A stretch of DNA of 14,403 nucleotides, from assembly GCA_017529085.1 (NCBI GenBank), contig JAFXOC010000654.1:1-14403 (forward strand). The letters run 5' to 3'. This document shows, one piece after another, positions 12,012 to 14,403 of the stretch. Origin of the DNA: Selenomonadaceae bacterium. GTDB taxonomy: Bacteria; Bacillota; Negativicutes; Selenomonadales; Selenomonadaceae. Made by a program: the position numbers and the translations under genes. Each line of letters starts with the position of its first letter. Positions within the stretch are counted from its first letter, which is position 1. Below the pieces are notes generated by a model. That model saw nothing but the letters and a program-made list of their open reading frames with translations, was not told the DNA's origin and made no database searches.

Positions 12012-12422
12012 TCACGCAATATCTCTGATATCCAAGGCATCCATTAAGGCTTTTTGTAGCGCGCGGGAAAAATTTATATTTCGTTCTTTAGCTAAAGTAT
12101 CAAGCCAACCGGGAATTGTTAAGGTTTTCTTAACAGATTTTGTATCTACTCGTTTTAAATAAACCACTTCATCCCATTCGACAAGCGCGGTAAAATCATC
12201 GCCCTTTGGTTTAAGGTTTGATGGATTGCTTGCCAAAGGAAAAGGCTCGCCGTCTTCCTTTAAAGAATAAAGATAAAGACCAAGCGCATCTTCCGCCATT
12301 TTAAACGCTTCTTGCAATGTGTCGCCTTCGGTGACGCAACCAAGCAAGTCGGGAAAATATACGGAATATCCTCCGACTTTCGGTTCAGGGTGAAAAATTG
12401 CGGGATAAATCAATTTATTCAT
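12012..12422 (-). CDS. hicB: HicB family antitoxin (second locus)
   Basis: A 136-residue antitoxin. Residues 1-65 carry the HicB domain (YPAIFHPEPKVGGYSVYFPDLLGCVTEG, then the helix DTLQEAFKMAEDALGLYLYSL). The C-terminal KSVKKTLTIPGWLDTLAKERNINFSRALQKALMDAL is a ribbon-helix-helix segment clearly related to that of the first HicB at 480-860. It should sequester the HicA encoded just upstream and repress the promoter at 12651-12679. AGGAGG stands 8 bases before ATG 12422. The gap from hicA is 20 bases. Length is normal and the gene looks intact. Confidence 0.92.
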   Translation of the reverse strand: MNKLIYPAIFHPEPKVGGYSVYFPDLLGCVTEGDTLQEAFKMAEDALGLYLYSLKEDGEPFPLASNPSNLKPKGDDFTALVEWDEVVYLKRVDTKSVKKTLTIPGWLDTLAKERNINFSRALQKALMDALDIRDIA

Positions 12423-12442
12423 GATTTTGCCTCCTATAAGAA

Positions 12443-12625
12443 TTACTTAAGCCCCGCTTGTTTCAGTATCATATCGAGCGTTCCGGGCTTTAATTCTTTG
12501 TTGTGCATAGGCACTATCGGTCGTCCTTGCTTTGTCGGATGTTTCATGATGTGGTGAGAACCGTTTACGCGTATTACCTTCCAACCGTCAGCCTGTAGTT
12601 TTTTCAATAAATCTTTTGGCATCAT
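12443..12625 (-). CDS. hicA: HicA family mRNA interferase toxin (second locus)
   Basis: A 60-residue toxin (MMPKDLLKKLQADGWKVIRV...) with the GSHH motif (first His at residue 24, presumed catalytic) and the family end block RPIVPMHNKELKPGTLDMILKQAGL. It cleaves mRNA when HicB is lost. The longest frame starts at 12646, but the near-consensus promoter places the transcript start at about that codon, so I choose the ATG at 12625. It has GGTGA 6 bases upstream and gives the usual HicA N-terminus; the adjacent ATG at 12622 is equally possible. It comes first in its two-gene operon, 20 bases before hicB. It resembles the HicA at 284-463 along its whole length, so the two are paralogues or independent acquisitions of one subfamily. 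Confidence 0.9.
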   Translation of the reverse strand: MMPKDLLKKLQADGWKVIRVNGSHHIMKHPTKQGRPIVPMHNKELKPGTLDMILKQAGLK

Positions 12626-12650
12626 CTTAATCACCGTAGTTTTCATCTTT

Positions 12651-12679
12651 ATTATAATATGTGTTTATATGTATTGCAA
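12651..12679 (-). promoter_or_regulatory. Promoter of the second hicAB operon
   Basis: On the minus strand TTGCAA (12674-12679) and a perfect TATAAT (12651-12656) are spaced by 17 bases. Transcription should begin near 12644, two or so bases into the ATG at 12646, so translation must start at the downstream ATGs. The AT-rich spacer and flanks are where HicB would be expected to bind. Confidence 0.7.
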
Positions 12680-12699
12680 GCAGGAAGACGAAAATTTAT

Positions 12700-12735
12700 A
12701 AAAAACGGCTGCCGCAAAAGCGACAGCCGTTTTTT
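12700..12735 (-). terminator. Intrinsic terminator after sdhB
   Basis: AAAAAACGGCTG (12700-12711) pairs with CAGCCGTTTTTT (12724-12735), with a short inner CGC-AAAA-GCG extension beyond a C-A mismatch. It begins 3 bases after the sdhB stop on the minus strand and is followed by six Us. The stem is symmetrical enough to act in both directions. Confidence 0.88.
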
Positions 12736-12737
12736 AG

Positions 12738-13490
12738 TTACACGTTAAATATATTTCTCAAAGCCTGCTTGTTTACATCGCGGTTAAGCTGCGCAAGGTA
12801 GGTGGTAAGTTTTATGCTCTTGGGGCAAACTTCCACGCAGTTTTGACTGTTGCCGCAGCTTGTGATGCCGCCTTTTTGCATTAACGCTTCCAAACGCTTG
12901 GGCGCATCGTATTTGCCAATCGGATGCAAATTGAAAAGGTACGCTTGCACGGTCGGCGCAGGACCTATGAAATCGCTCTGCGGTCCGACGTTCGGGCAAG
13001 CCTCAAGACAGCAACCGCAGGTCATGCAGTGTGAAATCTCGTAGGCGACTTGCGCCGTATACGGATTTTGACGCGGCGCATCAACGGAATCGAAGCTGCC
13101 GTCAATCTCAACCCAACCTTGAATCTTTTTGAGACTTTCAAACATAACTGAACGGTCAACCATAAGATCGCGGATAACGGGGAAGGTACGGGCGGGAGCC
13201 AAGCGGATAGGCTGCTTTAACTCGTCGATAAGAGCGCAACAGGCTTGACGCGCTTTGCCGTTAATGACCATCATGCAGGCGCCGCAAACTTTTTCAAGGC
13301 AGTTGCACTCCCAAACAACGGGGGCGACTTTTTTGCCGTCCACCGTCACGGGGTTCTGCTGAATTTCCATAAGAGCCGCAACAACGTTCAGCCCGGGACG
13401 GTAATCCACGTCAAATTCTTCCGTGTAAGGCTTGGAATCAGGGCTGTCCTGCCGCTCGATTATAAATCTTACTTTTTGATTATCGCTCAT
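12738..13490 (-). CDS. sdhB: Succinate dehydrogenase / fumarate reductase iron-sulfur subunit
   Basis: A 250-residue peripheral membrane subunit that carries electrons between the SdhA flavin and the quinone site in SdhC. All three cluster motifs are present: [2Fe-2S] at C64, C69, C72 and C84 (CLEKVCGAC); [4Fe-4S] at C155, C158, C161 and C165 (CMTCGCCLEACP); [3Fe-4S] at C212, C218 and C222 (CGNSQNCVEVCPKSI). The sequence runs parallel to Bacillus SdhB nearly end to end (KVRFIIERQD..., PVVWECNC, DRSVMFE), indicating a type B enzyme with a single-chain dihaem SdhC. Such enzymes can work as menaquinone-dependent succinate oxidase or fumarate reductase; direction cannot be read here. GGGAGAG lies before the ATG, and sdhA ends 15 bases upstream. 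A terminator follows, so it is the last gene of the operon. Confidence 0.96.
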   Translation of the reverse strand: MSDNQKVRFIIERQDSPDSKPYTEEFDVDYRPGLNVVAALMEIQQNPVTVDGKKVAPVVWECNCLEKVCGACMMVINGKARQACCALIDELKQPIRLAPARTFPVIRDLMVDRSVMFESLKKIQGWVEIDGSFDSVDAPRQNPYTAQVAYEISHCMTCGCCLEACPNVGPQSDFIGPAPTVQAYLFNLHPIGKYDAPKRLEALMQKGGITSCGNSQNCVEVCPKSIKLTTYLAQLNRDVNKQALRNIFNV

Positions 13491-13505
13491 AGCATTCTCT
13501 CCCTT

Positions 13506-14403
13506 TTACTCTTTCTTCGCAACGGCGTAGTTCCTAAGACGCGGTTTAATCAGCGAGTGTTCGAATTCTCTGTATGTGACAACCGGTTCTTCCTTTTCCT
13601 TGTCGAAGGAAACGATTGTGGTGCGCATAAACTTCTCGTCGTCGCGGTTCATAAAGACGAGATCGCCCTTTTCGTCGGTCACACGCTCGCCGTTAGCGTC
13701 AAGCACGATTTTAGCGTGAGCGCCGCGGCTCTCGTCGCGAAGTCTCGCAGCTTTTGTTATCGCCATGGCGTAGACAATCATGTTGCGGAGCTGGCGGGTG
13801 AACATGGCTTCCTGATTTGCCCAAGAGCCGTGGTCGGTAACGCCGATGTTGTCCCAACGCTTCAAAAGGTCTTTCAATTCCTTGAGGCACTGATCGAGAC
13901 CGTTGTTGTCGCGCTCGACGGAAACATATTTATACATGATGTCGCCAAGTTCGTGGTGTAGACGTTTTGCGTTTTCCGTGCCGTTCATCTGGCGGATTTT
14001 GTCAAATTCAGCGACGCACTCTTTACGCGCAGCTTCCATTTCCTCTTTGGTGAGAGGTTCGCCGGTTTCGCCCGCTCTCGCGTAACGGAGCGCCTCGGGA
14101 CCCGATACCATGCCGGAATAAACGGCGGAAAGGAGGGAGTTTGCGCCTAAGCGGTTCGCGCCGTGATACTGGTAATCACATTCGCCGGAAGCCATAAGTC
14201 CGGGAATGTTGGTGTGGTGCATTCTGTCAACCCAGATGCCGCCCATCGAATAGTGGATGGAGGGGAAAATCTCCATGGGAACTTCGCGCGGGTCTTTACC
14301 CACGAAGTCGGTATACATCTCAAGGATGCCGCCCAATTTTCTTTCGAGATAATCGGCGGGGATATGGGAAAGGTCAAGATAAACCCTGTTGGGGTTCTGC
14401 ATA
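13506..14403 (-). CDS. sdhA: Succinate dehydrogenase / fumarate reductase flavoprotein, C-terminal half
   Basis: The gene runs off the right edge; the 298 visible residues are about half of a normal SdhA (near 580-600), and the ATG at the edge is internal. The subunit oxidises succinate or reduces fumarate with covalent FAD. Seen in the fragment: IHYSMGGIWVD (substrate-loop His at fragment residue 50), ASGECDYQYHGANRLGANSLLSA with the catalytic-site Arg at residue 84, and the C-terminal RLRDESRGAH segment shared by this family. The N-terminal FAD-binding motif and the flavin-linking His lie outside the window. sdhB follows 15 bases after the stop, so the two are cotranscribed and cotranslated in fixed ratio. 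sdhC is expected upstream in the missing part. No frameshift or unusual residue is seen. Confidence 0.95.
   Translation of the reverse strand, partial: MQNPNRVYLDLSHIPADYLERKLGGILEMYTDFVGKDPREVPMEIFPSIHYSMGGIWVDRMHHTNIPGLMASGECDYQYHGANRLGANSLLSAVYSGMVSGPEALRYARAGETGEPLTKEEMEAARKECVAEFDKIRQMNGTENAKRLHHELGDIMYKYVSVERDNNGLDQCLKELKDLLKRWDNIGVTDHGSWANQEAMFTRQLRNMIVYAMAITKAARLRDESRGAHAKIVLDANGERVTDEKGDLVFMNRDDEKFMRTTIVSFDKEKEEPVVTYREFEHSLIKPRLRNYAVAKKE

Noticed and set aside
13245..13961. A 238-codon open frame on the plus strand opposite sdhB and sdhA
   Set aside because: It lies wholly antisense to two firmly identified genes, shows no recognisable domain or ribosome site, and its openness follows from the codon bias of the opposite strand.

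Overview
The window reads as a chromosomal segment of a low-to-mid GC anaerobic or facultative Bacillota. The Bacillus-like (type B) succinate dehydrogenase/fumarate reductase subunits, the TAXI-type TRAP uptake system, the lipobox lipoprotein and the consensus AGGAGG ribosome sites fit, and a member of the Negativicutes is my best guess. That taxonomic call is inference; no rRNA or marker gene is present.

Layout. (1) 1-1885, plus strand: the tail of an EX7E glycosyltransferase, a hicA-hicB toxin-antitoxin pair, then a Gtf3/galactofuranosyltransferase-like enzyme. They are packed with a 4-base overlap and 14-16 base gaps, so the TA pair sits inside a surface-glycan operon. A bidirectional terminator follows. 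(2) 5978-1946, minus strand: three genes joined by two ATGA overlaps. They encode a small MTWEEI protein, a retropepsin-like aspartic protease, and a 1114-residue fusion of a GH13 neopullulanase-like half with a GH77 amylomaltase half. All GH77 catalytic acids are present. The GH13 half has Asn in place of the nucleophilic Asp and a degenerate region I, so it looks like a pseudo-enzyme. (3) 9133-6104, minus strand: a TAXI substrate-binding lipoprotein and its fused TRAP permease, separated by a long nested stem-loop that probably tunes their ratio. (4) About 9230-11903, plus strand: an accessory stretch. It holds a GC-rich possible intergenic repeat, a very small ORF, a stand-alone PII/CutA-like (YqfO/NIF3-insert) protein, and a structured 5' leader with two long hairpins ahead of an MNT nucleotidyltransferase, a HEPN protein and an ArsC/Spx-like thioredoxin-fold protein. 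The last three are joined by two 8-base overlaps. A NYN/PIN-like putative RNase follows, then a bidirectional terminator. (5) 12679-12012, minus strand: a second hicA-hicB operon with its own near-consensus promoter. (6) 14403-12738, minus strand: the C-terminal half of sdhA, complete sdhB, and a terminator.

How it fits together. The metabolic core is alpha-glucan recycling (MalQ fusion), TRAP import of probably an organic acid, and succinate/fumarate electron transfer. Three small two-gene modules (two HicAB, one MNT-HEPN) plus a NYN nuclease and a retropepsin pair are inserted between or translationally coupled to metabolic genes. The most unusual items are the catalytically degraded GH13 domain tied to an intact amylomaltase, its coupling to the protease pair, and the double-hairpin leader of the MNT-HEPN operon.
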